Source of the DNA: Indolivaga alginatilytica
Lineage (GTDB): Bacteria; Bacteroidota; Bacteroidia; Bacteroidales; Dysgonomonadaceae
Assembly: GCF_003201355.1 (NCBI RefSeq)
Contig: NZ_QICL01000012.1
Coordinates: 62,001 to 126,000, forward strand
Direction of reading: 5' to 3'
Length of the DNA: 64,000 nucleotides
A program made the position numbers and the translations under genes. The first letter of the stretch is position 1. Every line of letters begins with the position of its first letter. Of this stretch, positions 39,143-47,685 are shown in pieces. The notes under the pieces were generated by a model, which saw only the letters and a list, made by a program, of their open reading frames with translations, searched no databases and was not told where the DNA came from.

Positions 39143-41035
39143 ATGAGAAAATGGCGCATTGAAGATTCGGAAGAATTGTACAACATCTCCAGTTGGGGTG
39201 TGAATTATTTTTCAATCAATGAAAAGGGGAACGTAATAGTTACTCCCCGAAAAGATGGTGTAGCTGTGGACATGAAAGAGCTGATAGATGAATTACAGCT
39301 TCGCGATGTAGCAGCCCCTGTATTGGTTCGTTTTCCGGATATTCTGGATAACCGCATCGAAAAGATTTCTACTTGCTTTAAAAAAGCAGCCAAAGAGTAT
39401 GGTTACGAAGCACAGAATCACATTATATATCCTATAAAGGTGAATCAGATGCGACCCGTAGTAGAGGAACTTGTGAGTCATGGTAAAAAGTTTAACATCG
39501 GTCTTGAGGCCGGTTCTAAACCCGAATTACATGCAGTTATAGCCATCAATACAGACCCTAACTCTTTAATTATCTGTAACGGATACAAAGACGAAAGTTA
39601 TGTAGAATTGGCTCTTCTTGCTCAAAAAATGGGAAAAAGAGTATTCATTGTGGTTGAAAAACTGAATGAATTACCACTTATTACAAAAACAGCAAAACGT
39701 TTAAAAATAGTTCCTAATATTGGTATACGTATCAAATTAGCGAGTAGCGGTAGCGGAAAATGGGAAGAATCGGGAGGCGATGTCAGTAAATTCGGATTAA
39801 ATTCGAGTGAGCTATTGGAGGCTCTGTCTTTCCTTGAAAAAAATAACATGCAGGGTTCTCTGCGTCTTATCCACTTCCATATCGGTAGTCAGGTAACAAA
39901 AATAAGACGTATTAAAACAGCACTACGTGAAGCTTCGCAATTTTATGTACAACTTCATGGCATGGGCTTCAATATCGAATTTGTTGATATTGGCGGAGGT
40001 CTCGGTATCGATTACGACGGCACACGTTCGTCACACAGCGAAAGTAGTGTTAATTACACTATTCAGGAATATGTAAACGACTCTATTTCGACAATGGTAG
40101 ATGCAGCCAACAAGAATGGCCTGCCCCACCCTCATATCATTACCGAATCAGGAAGATCGCTAACAGCCCATCACTCGATACTTGTATTTGAGGTTCTCGA
40201 AACAGCAACTCTACCCGAATGGGAAGAAAGTGATGTGATTAGTGAACAAGATCATGAACTGGTGCGTGAGATGTATCAAATATGGGACGATCTTAATCAA
40301 CGCCGTATGTTGGAAGCATGGCACGATTCGCAACAGATCAGAGAAGAAGCACTCGATTTATTCAGCTTGGGAATGTTGACTCTCAAAACAAGAGCACAAG
40401 TAGAGCGTCTTTATTTCTCTATCGCACGTGAAATATACCAGATGGCAGGACGTATGAAACATTCCCCCGACGAATTGAAACAGTTAGCTAAATTGCTCCC
40501 TGATAAATATTTCTGTAACTTCTCTCTTTTCCAGTCTCTGCCTGACTCTTGGGCTATCGATCAGATATTTCCGATCATACCTTTGCATCGTTTGTCAGAA
40601 AGACCCGATAGAACAGCTACATTACAGGATATCACGTGTGATTCGGACGGAAAGATTGATAACTTCATACCAACAGGCAATCAAACAGGATATTTACCTG
40701 TACACAGCCTGAAAAAGAATGAACCTTATTATTTAGGAGTATTCCTGGTTGGAGCATATCAGGAAATTCTGGGTGACCTTCACAATCTGTTTGGTGATAC
40801 CAATGCAGTACACGTAGCAGTTGACGAAAACGGATATAAGATAGAACAGATATTAGATGGAGAAACGGTAGCTGAAGTATTGGAATATGCACAATACAAC
40901 GCTAAAAAACTGGTTCGTACAGTAGAAACCTGGGTAACAACTTGTGTTAAACAAGGATCTATTACCGTTGAAGAAGGTAAAGAGTTCTTATCCAACTATC
41001 GTTCAGGATTATACGGATATACATATTTGGAGTAA
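39143..41035 (+). CDS. speA: biosynthetic arginine decarboxylase
   Basis: A PLP enzyme that makes agmatine from arginine for polyamine synthesis. It has 630 residues. The PLP lysine is Lys99 in IYPIKVNQM. The HFHIGSQ block (about 245) and VDIGGGLGIDYDGT (about 279-292) are typical of the fold. The C-terminal EHVAVDENGY-like region (here HVAVDENGYKIEQIL) is present. It is expressed alone and has a strong perfect-stem terminator. Confidence 0.96.
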   Translation: MRKWRIEDSEELYNISSWGVNYFSINEKGNVIVTPRKDGVAVDMKELIDELQLRDVAAPVLVRFPDILDNRIEKISTCFKKAAKEYGYEAQNHIIYPIKVNQMRPVVEELVSHGKKFNIGLEAGSKPELHAVIAINTDPNSLIICNGYKDESYVELALLAQKMGKRVFIVVEKLNELPLITKTAKRLKIVPNIGIRIKLASSGSGKWEESGGDVSKFGLNSSELLEALSFLEKNNMQGSLRLIHFHIGSQVTKIRRIKTALREASQFYVQLHGMGFNIEFVDIGGGLGIDYDGTRSSHSESSVNYTIQEYVNDSISTMVDAANKNGLPHPHIITESGRSLTAHHSILVFEVLETATLPEWEESDVISEQDHELVREMYQIWDDLNQRRMLEAWHDSQQIREEALDLFSLGMLTLKTRAQVERLYFSIAREIYQMAGRMKHSPDELKQLAKLLPDKYFCNFSLFQSLPDSWAIDQIFPIIPLHRLSERPDRTATLQDITCDSDGKIDNFIPTGNQTGYLPVHSLKKNEPYYLGVFLVGAYQEILGDLHNLFGDTNAVHVAVDENGYKIEQILDGETVAEVLEYAQYNAKKLVRTVETWVTTCVKQGSITVEEGKEFLSNYRSGLYGYTYLE

Positions 41036-41061
41036 AAGATTCCAATCTACAAACGATATAG

Positions 41062-41099
41062 ATAGGTGGAGAAAAGTTCCTTTTCTCCACCTATTTTTT
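41062..41099 (+). terminator. terminator of speA
   Basis: ATAGGTGGAGAAAA (41062-41075) pairs perfectly with TTTTCTCCACCTAT (41081-41094). A T-run follows. Confidence 0.9.
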
Positions 41100-41209
41100 C
41101 TTACAGCAGCTAACCCATTCTTATAAAGAGTAACATCTTCTTTTTAGAGTCAGCGAGCCGACTATTCTTTTCATAAACATTTACTATTTTAGAAAACAAT
41201 CTTTATATT

Positions 41210-41288
41210 TAAGGTTTCAGACCTTTTTAATATTTTGACAAGTACAACAACTATAACCTGAAAGCATATTGCTTATAGCTTTCTTTAC
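41210..41288 (-). repeat. intergenic hairpin repeat, copy 19 (full)
   Basis: hp3 AAGGTTTCAGACCTTTTTAA, a weak hp2, and hp1 GAAAGC..GCTTTC, a paired change from the usual AAAGT/ACTTT. hp3 points back toward speA, 174 bp away. Confidence 0.7.
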
Positions 41289-41304
41289 TAAAAAATAAAC
41301 AATC

Positions 41305-41694
41305 ATGGTTTTAAAAGATTCTACACCTAACCTTATGGTTAAAGACGTAAACAAAACAGTCGATTTTTATACTAATATCTTAGGGTTTAACAAAATAGAT
41401 AGCGTACCCGAAACAGGGCAATGGGTATTCGCAATAGTAAAATCGGGAGACGTTATGTTTATGTTTCAAGAAGAAAACAGCATTAAAGAAGAATATCCTC
41501 AACTATCTGAATTTCCTCGGGGAGGCGGATTGACTTTTTATATACATGTATCTGACATACATACTCTTTATGAAAAGTTGAAGAACAAAGCAACCTTAGC
41601 AAAAGACCTGCATGACACATTTTACGGATCAACCGATTTTGCAATAGAAGATTGTAACGGATATATACTTACATTTTCTCAAAGCAATAAATAA
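41305..41694 (+). CDS. glyoxalase / VOC superfamily protein
   Basis: A small metal-dependent lyase or dioxygenase-like protein of 129 residues. The VOC pattern TPNLMVKDVNKTVDFYTNILGF (about 7-28) and the second half LTFYIHVSDIHTLYEKL (about 75-91) form the two beta-alpha-beta3 units. Candidate metal ligands are few, so it may not be catalytically typical. The gene stands alone just upstream of the GH28 gene. Confidence 0.8.
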   Translation: MVLKDSTPNLMVKDVNKTVDFYTNILGFNKIDSVPETGQWVFAIVKSGDVMFMFQEENSIKEEYPQLSEFPRGGGLTFYIHVSDIHTLYEKLKNKATLAKDLHDTFYGSTDFAIEDCNGYILTFSQSNK

Positions 41695-41739
41695 CACAAT
41701 GCGGAATATACCTTAAACTCAAAAACCAAACACAATATT

Positions 41740-43101
41740 ATGATAAAACAGATTACACCAATCCTTTTTATGGCTGTTCTACTCCTATCATGCAGCCGTC
41801 CGACTACAACAGTCACAGATAACGGATGGGAAATGGTTCCTGAAATTATGAAAAATATTTCCGCACCTAAATTTCATGACAAAACCTTCAATGTTGTAGA
41901 TTTCGGAGCAAAAAACGATTCTACATTCAACAGCCTTCCTGCAATTATTGCCGCAATAAATGAATGTAATCAGCAAGGCGGAGGCAAAGTATTAGTTCCC
42001 GCAGGCACATACTACCTTAAAGGTTCTATTATCTTAAAAAGTCACGTAAATCTTCATTTAACAGAAGGGGCCCGGCTCGAATTTTCGACAGAACCTACCG
42101 ACTATCTCCCTATGGTACTGACTAAATGGGAAGGTACAGAATGCTTCAACTATACCCCGTTTATTTACAGTTATCAATGCGTAAATGTAGCCATCACAGG
42201 CAAAGGAGAAATTGATGGTAATGGTGCAGTAACATTCAACACTTGGAAACCCAAAGAAAAACCGGCAATGGACAGACTTCGTCAAATGGGTAACGACTCC
42301 ATTCCTGTTTACGAGCGTGTTTTTGGAGAAGGCTGGCATCTGCGCCCATGTATGATCCAGTTTTTAGGATGTAAAAACGTATTGATCGAAGGCGTAAAGA
42401 TATACGATTCGCCTTTCTGGATTATTCATCCCGTTTATTGTGACAATGTAATTGTACGTGATGTGTATATTGACAGTAACAATTACAATAATGACGGATG
42501 CGACCCCGAATCATCTACCAATGTATTAATAGAAAATGTAAAATTCAATGTCGGAGACGACGGTATAGCCATTAAATCGGGACGGGATCAAGACGGATGG
42601 CGTATAGGGCAGGCAACCGAGAATGTAATTATACGCAATTGCTATTTTGCCCGCTGGGCTATTACCATCGGTAGCGAAATGTCGGGAGGTGTACGTAATA
42701 TCTTCATCGAAGACTGTAAAATAGATAGTTGCAGGAATGGAATTTACTTCAAATCGAACCTCGACCGTGGAGGATTCTTCGAGAATCTACATATGCGAAA
42801 CATCGAGGCTGATGTATGCTTATGGGGAGTAATAAACTTCCGTACAGACTACCACGGTTATAGAGGAGGAAATTATCCGACACAATTCCGAAATATTACC
42901 ATCGAAAATGTAACATGTAACCGAGTAGACAGCGTAGCCATCATGGCGAACGGTGTGCCCGAAGCCAAACTATATGATATTACATTACGCAATATTGAAG
43001 TAAAAAAAGCACCTAAGGCTACTCAAATGAAAAATGTCGTTAATCTGGTTTTAGATAATGTAAAAGTAAACGGAAGGCTCGTCACCAAAGAAAACGAATA
43101 A
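41740..43101 (+). CDS. polygalacturonase-type glycoside hydrolase, GH28, lipoprotein
   Basis: It cleaves alpha-galacturonosyl linkages of pectin or related rhamnogalacturonan. It has 453 residues. The lipoprotein signal ends VLLLSC (Cys about 18). The parallel beta-helix begins with VVDFGAKNDST (about 51-61). Catalytic-type Asp residues are in NYNNDGCDPESS and VGDDGIAIKSG (about 250-282). A conserved IGSEMSGGVRN block follows. Together with the GH78 enzyme it suggests pectin use. Confidence 0.9.
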   Translation: MIKQITPILFMAVLLLSCSRPTTTVTDNGWEMVPEIMKNISAPKFHDKTFNVVDFGAKNDSTFNSLPAIIAAINECNQQGGGKVLVPAGTYYLKGSIILKSHVNLHLTEGARLEFSTEPTDYLPMVLTKWEGTECFNYTPFIYSYQCVNVAITGKGEIDGNGAVTFNTWKPKEKPAMDRLRQMGNDSIPVYERVFGEGWHLRPCMIQFLGCKNVLIEGVKIYDSPFWIIHPVYCDNVIVRDVYIDSNNYNNDGCDPESSTNVLIENVKFNVGDDGIAIKSGRDQDGWRIGQATENVIIRNCYFARWAITIGSEMSGGVRNIFIEDCKIDSCRNGIYFKSNLDRGGFFENLHMRNIEADVCLWGVINFRTDYHGYRGGNYPTQFRNITIENVTCNRVDSVAIMANGVPEAKLYDITLRNIEVKKAPKATQMKNVVNLVLDNVKVNGRLVTKENE

Positions 43102-43114
43102 ACTCCAGACTTAT

Positions 43115-43167
43115 AATACTATTTAATCTGAGACCTTAAGAAATAAAGTTTCGGGTTAAATAGTATT
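43115..43167. repeat. 12-bp inverted repeat enclosing an hp3 fragment
   Basis: AATACTATTTAA (43115-43126) pairs perfectly with TTAAATAGTATT (43156-43167). The loop contains ATCTGAGACCTTA, a piece of the hairpin repeat. It lies after the GH28 gene. It may act as a terminator but lacks a T-run. Confidence 0.6.
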
Positions 43168-43311
43168 AACAAAAACCACTATAATCTATTTTAAGAAGTA
43201 TATTGCAAGGTTAAATTTATAGACATATCAGTTTACCATAACAGACCTTATAAACAAAGCTTATAAGGAGTTTGTTATAAAAACCAGGTATTATAATAAT
43301 CAGGTTGCAGT

Positions 43312-43390
43312 AAGTAAAGAATACAATAAAAGCTACAGCATAAATAATGTATTCATACTTACCAAAGCTATAAATAGGTCAAAGACCTTA
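43312..43390 (+). repeat. intergenic hairpin repeat, copy 20
   Basis: ACTTACCAAAGCTATAAATA followed by GGTCAAAGACCTTA at 43377-43390. hp1 and hp2 are weak. hp3 faces the EcsC start 11 bp away. Confidence 0.75.
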
Positions 43391-43401
43391 ATATACTTAA
43401 C

Positions 43402-44091
43402 ATGAGTAAAATAATAACAACAGCCAAAAGCGGCATCGTCTCAAAAGTTCTGGAATGGACATACGCCAGAGCCATAAATGGTTTTGGAGGTGTAGACTCA
43501 GCATATCAGTTAGGAAATGATTATCTTAAATCAAAAGGAAGCATCGACCAGCAAGTCGACCAGTTGATCAAATGGCAGGTTACCAAAGCTGCATCCAGCG
43601 GATTCTTTGCAGGACTCGGCGGATGGGCTATAATGCCTTTTGCCTTGCCTGCCAATATAGCGAGTGTGATGTATATTCAAGTAAGAATGATCTCTGCCAT
43701 TGCTTATATGGGTGGCCACGATATTCAAAGCGATCAGGTAAAATCGGTCATCTATGTTTGTATGCTTGGCAATGGAACCAAAGAGATATTCAAGGAGATG
43801 GGAATCAAAGCCGGTGAAAAATTCGTAAGAAACTTTATTGAACAATCGTCCAAAAAGATGCTCCTTTCAGTGAATGAAAAAGTGAGTGTAAACATAGCCT
43901 CAAAACTAGGCAGCAAAGGTTTATCCGGCTTAGGAAAAGCCGTACCTTTAGTAGGAGGGCTTATCGGTGGTGGATTTGATGCAGCCTCAACACAAATTAT
44001 AGGTAAGGTTGCCAAGAAAATATTTATAGATGATGATAAATCATTTTCAATTCTGGAGAGAGAGGAAACAGGAATTCCTTCACTTCTCTAA
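43402..44091 (+). CDS. EcsC family protein
   Basis: It has 229 residues. It shows the EcsC pattern: a helical N-terminal half with hydrophobic segments such as GFFAGLGGWAIMPFALPANIA (about 67-87), a charged middle, and a Gly-rich C-terminal segment GLGKAVPLVGGLIGGGFDAAS (about 176-196). It is probably membrane-associated. The precise role is unknown. It is flanked by two repeat copies in the same orientation. Confidence 0.7.
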   Translation: MSKIITTAKSGIVSKVLEWTYARAINGFGGVDSAYQLGNDYLKSKGSIDQQVDQLIKWQVTKAASSGFFAGLGGWAIMPFALPANIASVMYIQVRMISAIAYMGGHDIQSDQVKSVIYVCMLGNGTKEIFKEMGIKAGEKFVRNFIEQSSKKMLLSVNEKVSVNIASKLGSKGLSGLGKAVPLVGGLIGGGFDAASTQIIGKVAKKIFIDDDKSFSILEREETGIPSLL

Positions 44092-44126
44092 TTTTTTTGT
44101 ACATTTGTTATTTAGAAAAAGCAGAT

Positions 44127-44218
44127 AAGTAAATGAAAGTATTTAATGATATACTTTCTGATTATAACAGGCTATTTCTGTTATGCTTACCAAAGCAATA
44201 AAAAGGTCTAAGACCTTA
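44127..44218 (+). repeat. intergenic hairpin repeat, copy 21 (best full copy)
   Basis: hp1 AAAGTAT..ATACTTT (44134-44158), hp2 ATAACAG..CTGTTAT (44164-44184), linker GCTTACCAAAGCAATAAA, and hp3 AAGGTCTAAGACCTT (44203-44217). All three stems are perfect. It is the reference copy for the family. hp3 faces mlaE 52 bp away. Confidence 0.95.
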
Positions 44219-44270
44219 AGGTTACAAATCTTAGATATTTCACAGGACTTAAAAAGTTAATTTTAAAGGT

Positions 44271-45020
44271 ATGCTATTAATAGGTTCATTAGAAAAATTG
44301 GGACAATATGCGATGCTAATGCGCAAAGTCTTAACAAGACCCCAAAAATGGAGAATATTTCTTCAACAGCTTTCAAAAGAGATAAGTAAACTTGGAGTAG
44401 ATTCGATAAGTATCGTTATCATCATCTCGTTTTTTATCGGTGCTGTAATAGTTATACAAATTGCACTTAATATCAACAATCCGCTTTTACCCAGATATAC
44501 CGTAGGATATACCTCGCGTGAAATCATTTTGCTTGAGTTTTCATCATCTATTATGTGCCTTATTCTGGCAGGAAAGGTCGGGTCGAATATATCTTCCGAG
44601 ATTGGAACCATGCGTGTTACCGAACAGATAGATGCCCTCGAAATAATGGGAGTAAACTCTGCAAATTATCTCATCTTACCTAAAGTTGTGGGTCTGATGA
44701 CTTTCGTACCGGTATTAGTTATACTAAGTATGTTTTTTGGTATCGTAGGAGGATTTGGTGTCTGTTATTTTACCAATGCCGTACCTGTTGCCGATTTCGA
44801 ATTCGGATTACAATCCTTTTTCAAAACATATTACATATGGTACGCCATAGTAAAAACAATATTTTTCGCCTTTCTGATTTCCTCCATAGCAGCCTATTAC
44901 GGGTATTTTGCCAAAGGAGGTTCGCTTGATGTAGGGAAAGCAAGCACAAATGCTGTTGTAGTGAGCAGTATTTTGATCTTGATTTCCGATTTATTAATCA
45001 CTGATTTGATGATGGGATGA
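44271..45020 (+). CDS. mlaE: ABC transporter permease, MlaE/YrbE type
   Basis: Inner-membrane permease of a phospholipid or MCE-type transporter. It has 249 residues and about five to six hydrophobic segments. Family motifs are the GKVGSNISSEIGTMRVTEQIDALEIMG block (about 103-129) and YYGYFAKGGSLDVGKAST (about 207-224). It overlaps mlaF by 4 bp, so translation is coupled. No MCE-domain gene (mlaD) follows in this locus. Confidence 0.92.
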   Translation: MLLIGSLEKLGQYAMLMRKVLTRPQKWRIFLQQLSKEISKLGVDSISIVIIISFFIGAVIVIQIALNINNPLLPRYTVGYTSREIILLEFSSSIMCLILAGKVGSNISSEIGTMRVTEQIDALEIMGVNSANYLILPKVVGLMTFVPVLVILSMFFGIVGGFGVCYFTNAVPVADFEFGLQSFFKTYYIWYAIVKTIFFAFLISSIAAYYGYFAKGGSLDVGKASTNAVVVSSILILISDLLITDLMMG

Positions 45021-45790
45021 TAGAAGTTAAGGATTTAGTAAAATCATTCGAAGGCAGGGAAGTGCTTAAAGGTATAAGCATGATTTTCGAAGAAGGCAAA
45101 ACCAATCTGATCATAGGTCGAAGCGGCTCAGGAAAAACCGTTTTACTTAAAAACCTGATCGGATTAATGAGACCCACTAAAGGCAGCATCTTATACGATA
45201 ACAGGGATTTGACAAAATTATCTTCGTATCAGATGAAAGCCTTGCGTCAGGAGATGGGTATGATCTTTCAAGGATCGGCTTTATTTGATGCAATGACCGT
45301 ATTCGAAAATGTGTATTTTCCATTGGATATGTTTTCATCACTATCTAAAAGTGAAAAGATAAAACGTGCAACATCCTGTCTCGATCGTGTAAACTTATCG
45401 GATGCAGGTCATTTATACCCCTCTGAAATAAGTGGAGGTATGATGAAGCGTGCAGCTATCGCAAGAGCTATCTCATTAAATCCAAAATACTTATTTTGTG
45501 ATGAACCCAACTCAGGACTTGATCCTCAAACATCTCTGGTTATCGATGAACTGATAAGCGATATTACCAAAGAATATAAAATTACCACTATCATCAATAC
45601 ACATGATATGAACTCGGTGATGAATATCGGAGATAAGATATTCTTTATCCAAGAAGGTAATCTGGAATGGGAGGGTACTAACAAGCAGATATTAACAACA
45701 AAAAATGAAGCTCTTAACGATTTCGTCTTTGCATCTGACCTATTCAAAAAGGTCAAAGCAATTGAAATGGACGAAATAAATAATAAATGA
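45017..45790 (+). CDS. mlaF: ABC transporter ATPase, MlaF type
   Basis: ATPase of the Mla/MCE lipid transporter. It has 257 residues. Walker A is GRSGSGKT (about 34-41), the Q-loop is MIFQGSALFDAMTV, the signature is ISGGMMKRAAIARA, and Walker B is YLFCDEPNSGLDP. The second ATG of the overlap (ATGATAG) begins it. It pairs with mlaE. Confidence 0.93.
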   Translation: MIEVKDLVKSFEGREVLKGISMIFEEGKTNLIIGRSGSGKTVLLKNLIGLMRPTKGSILYDNRDLTKLSSYQMKALRQEMGMIFQGSALFDAMTVFENVYFPLDMFSSLSKSEKIKRATSCLDRVNLSDAGHLYPSEISGGMMKRAAIARAISLNPKYLFCDEPNSGLDPQTSLVIDELISDITKEYKITTIINTHDMNSVMNIGDKIFFIQEGNLEWEGTNKQILTTKNEALNDFVFASDLFKKVKAIEMDEINNK

Positions 45791-45838
45791 CGAATGATGA
45801 ATAGCTAAAATATTCATCGCCTTTTTAATTTCCTAATA

Positions 45839-46606
45839 ATGAAAATTGTCTCATATAACGTTAATGGTATACGTGCTGCATTCAATAAAGGACTAGCCGA
45901 ATGGCTAAGTAAGGAAAACCCTGATTTAGTATGCTTTCAAGAACTTAAAGCACAAGAAGACCAAATAGATCTTATAACCTTAAAATCTCTGGGATACGAA
46001 TATTGTTATTTTCATCCGGCAGAAAAAAAAGGCTATAGCGGAGTCGGAATTATAACTAAAATCCAGCCCGATTTTGTAAAAATCGGAATGGGTATCGAAA
46101 AATACGACAAAGAAGGTCGTGTAATACGTGTCGACTATGGCAACGTAACCATAATATGTGTATACATCCCTTCGGGAACTACCGGAGGACTTCGTCAGGT
46201 TTTCAAAATGGAATTTCTGGCAGACTTCTCAGAATACATCCAAGAATTAAGAAAAGAACGTAAAGAAATATTGATTTGTGGCGATTATAATATCTGTCAT
46301 AAGCCTATTGATATAAATCATCCCGAAAAACACTTAACTTCGTCTGGGTTTTTACCCGAAGAAAGAGAGTGGTTCGATCAGTTTGTAGGAACAGGCATGG
46401 TAGATACATTCAGGGAATACGATCAAAGTGGAGAGAAATACACGTGGTGGAGCTACAGAGCCGGTGCCAAACCTAAGAACTTGGGATGGAGAATAGACTA
46501 TCATATGATTTCGAGCGAAGCAAGAGAAAGAGTTAAAAGCGCAACCATTCACAACGAAGTATGCTATTCCGATCACTGTCCGATATCTATTGAGGCAGAT
46601 ATATAA
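45839..46606 (+). CDS. xth: exodeoxyribonuclease III / AP endonuclease
   Basis: A base-excision repair nuclease that incises abasic sites. It has 255 residues. It begins MKIVSYNVNGIRAAF, with CFQELKAQEDQ (catalytic Glu), GDYNICHKPIDI, GWRIDYHMIS and the C-terminal YSDHCPISIE with the conserved Asp-His. It is not exported, unlike the EEP protein at 50530. Confidence 0.95.
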   Translation: MKIVSYNVNGIRAAFNKGLAEWLSKENPDLVCFQELKAQEDQIDLITLKSLGYEYCYFHPAEKKGYSGVGIITKIQPDFVKIGMGIEKYDKEGRVIRVDYGNVTIICVYIPSGTTGGLRQVFKMEFLADFSEYIQELRKERKEILICGDYNICHKPIDINHPEKHLTSSGFLPEEREWFDQFVGTGMVDTFREYDQSGEKYTWWSYRAGAKPKNLGWRIDYHMISSEARERVKSATIHNEVCYSDHCPISIEADI

Positions 46607-46822
46607 TCTTTATAGATTTTTTAGATCATATATAGCCAAAAAGAAGTAAACAATTTCTTACAACTATTGTTCATTGTATTGAAATATATAGCCCCGGCTA
46701 TATTAGTGAATATAATAACAATTTAGAAAAACAACGAGTAATAAAGTTATTAATAAGCTGAATAAGCGATTATTAAAAGACTTATCACTATATTATTTAA
46801 TTATTTTATTTTAAACAAAATA
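46607..46822. promoter_or_regulatory. sufC upstream region with a near-perfect palindrome
   Basis: ATATAGCCCCGGCTATAT (46686-46703) has 8-bp arms around CC. It lies about 120 bp before the sufC start, and the gap has no ORF. It could be a regulator site for iron-sulfur assembly genes or a simple hairpin. No TAnnTTTG box is clear. Confidence 0.45.
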
Positions 46823-47584
46823 ATGGCGAATTTATTAAGCATAAAAAACTTGCATGCCAACATTGATGGCAAAGAAATATTAAGAGGACTAGATCTTGAA
46901 GTTAATAACGGAGAGATACATGCAATTATGGGTCCTAACGGAGCCGGTAAAAGCACATTAGCATCGGTACTTGTAGGTAATCCCAATTTCGAGGTAACAG
47001 AAGGTGAAGTTACTTTCGAAGGCAAAGATTTATTGGAACTTGCTCCCGAAGAAAGAGCATGCGAAGGTTTATTCCTTAGTTTCCAATATCCTGTAGAAAT
47101 ACCGGGAGTAAGTATGGTAAACTTTATGCGTGCTGCTGTGAATGAGACTCGCAAGCACAAAGGACTCGATCCTATCGCAGCATCGGATTTTTTAAAACTG
47201 ATGAAAGAAAAACGCGAGTTAGTTGATCTCGACAGCACTCTGGCAAGCCGTTCGGTTAACGAAGGTTTCTCTGGTGGTGAAAAAAAACGCAACGAGATTT
47301 TTCAAATGGCTATGCTTGATCCTAAATTAGCTATTCTGGACGAAACAGATTCAGGCTTGGATATTGATGCTCTTCGTATTGTTGCAGCAGGCGTTAACAA
47401 GTTGAGACGTAAAGACAATGCTACGATTGTTATTACTCACTACCAACGTCTTTTAGAGTATATCAAACCAGACTTTGTACATGTATTATACAAAGGACAA
47501 ATCGTAAAAAGTGCAGGACCTGAATTGGCTCTTGAATTGGAAGAAAAAGGATACGATTGGATTATTAAAGATTTTCAAGATTAA
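46823..47584 (+). CDS. sufC: Fe-S cluster assembly ATPase SufC
   Basis: An ABC-type ATPase of the SufBCD scaffold complex. It has 253 residues. Walker A is GPNGAGKST (about 36-44), the SufC insert is LSFQYPVEIPGVSMVNFMR, the signature is GFSGGEKKRNEI, and Walker B is LAILDETDSGLD. The usual sufB gene is not immediately upstream. The TAA stop is the first three bases of repeat copy 22. Confidence 0.97.
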   Translation: MANLLSIKNLHANIDGKEILRGLDLEVNNGEIHAIMGPNGAGKSTLASVLVGNPNFEVTEGEVTFEGKDLLELAPEERACEGLFLSFQYPVEIPGVSMVNFMRAAVNETRKHKGLDPIAASDFLKLMKEKRELVDLDSTLASRSVNEGFSGGEKKRNEIFQMAMLDPKLAILDETDSGLDIDALRIVAAGVNKLRRKDNATIVITHYQRLLEYIKPDFVHVLYKGQIVKSAGPELALELEEKGYDWIIKDFQD

Positions 47585-47637
47585 GGTCATAAACCTATCT
47601 GTTGCTTTGGTGCAGGAATAAGGTTTATCTCCTGCGA
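47582..47637 (-). repeat. intergenic hairpin repeat, copy 22
   Basis: It starts at the sufC stop: TAAGGTCATAAACCTATCTG, TTGCTTTGG, then hp2 with GC-rich arms GCAGGAATA/TATCTCCTGC, like copy 2. It sits between sufC and sufD in terminator orientation. Confidence 0.75.
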
Positions 47638-47685
47638 TACTAAAAGTACAGAAACAATGTTTTACAGTAAAATATACAGAATTCA

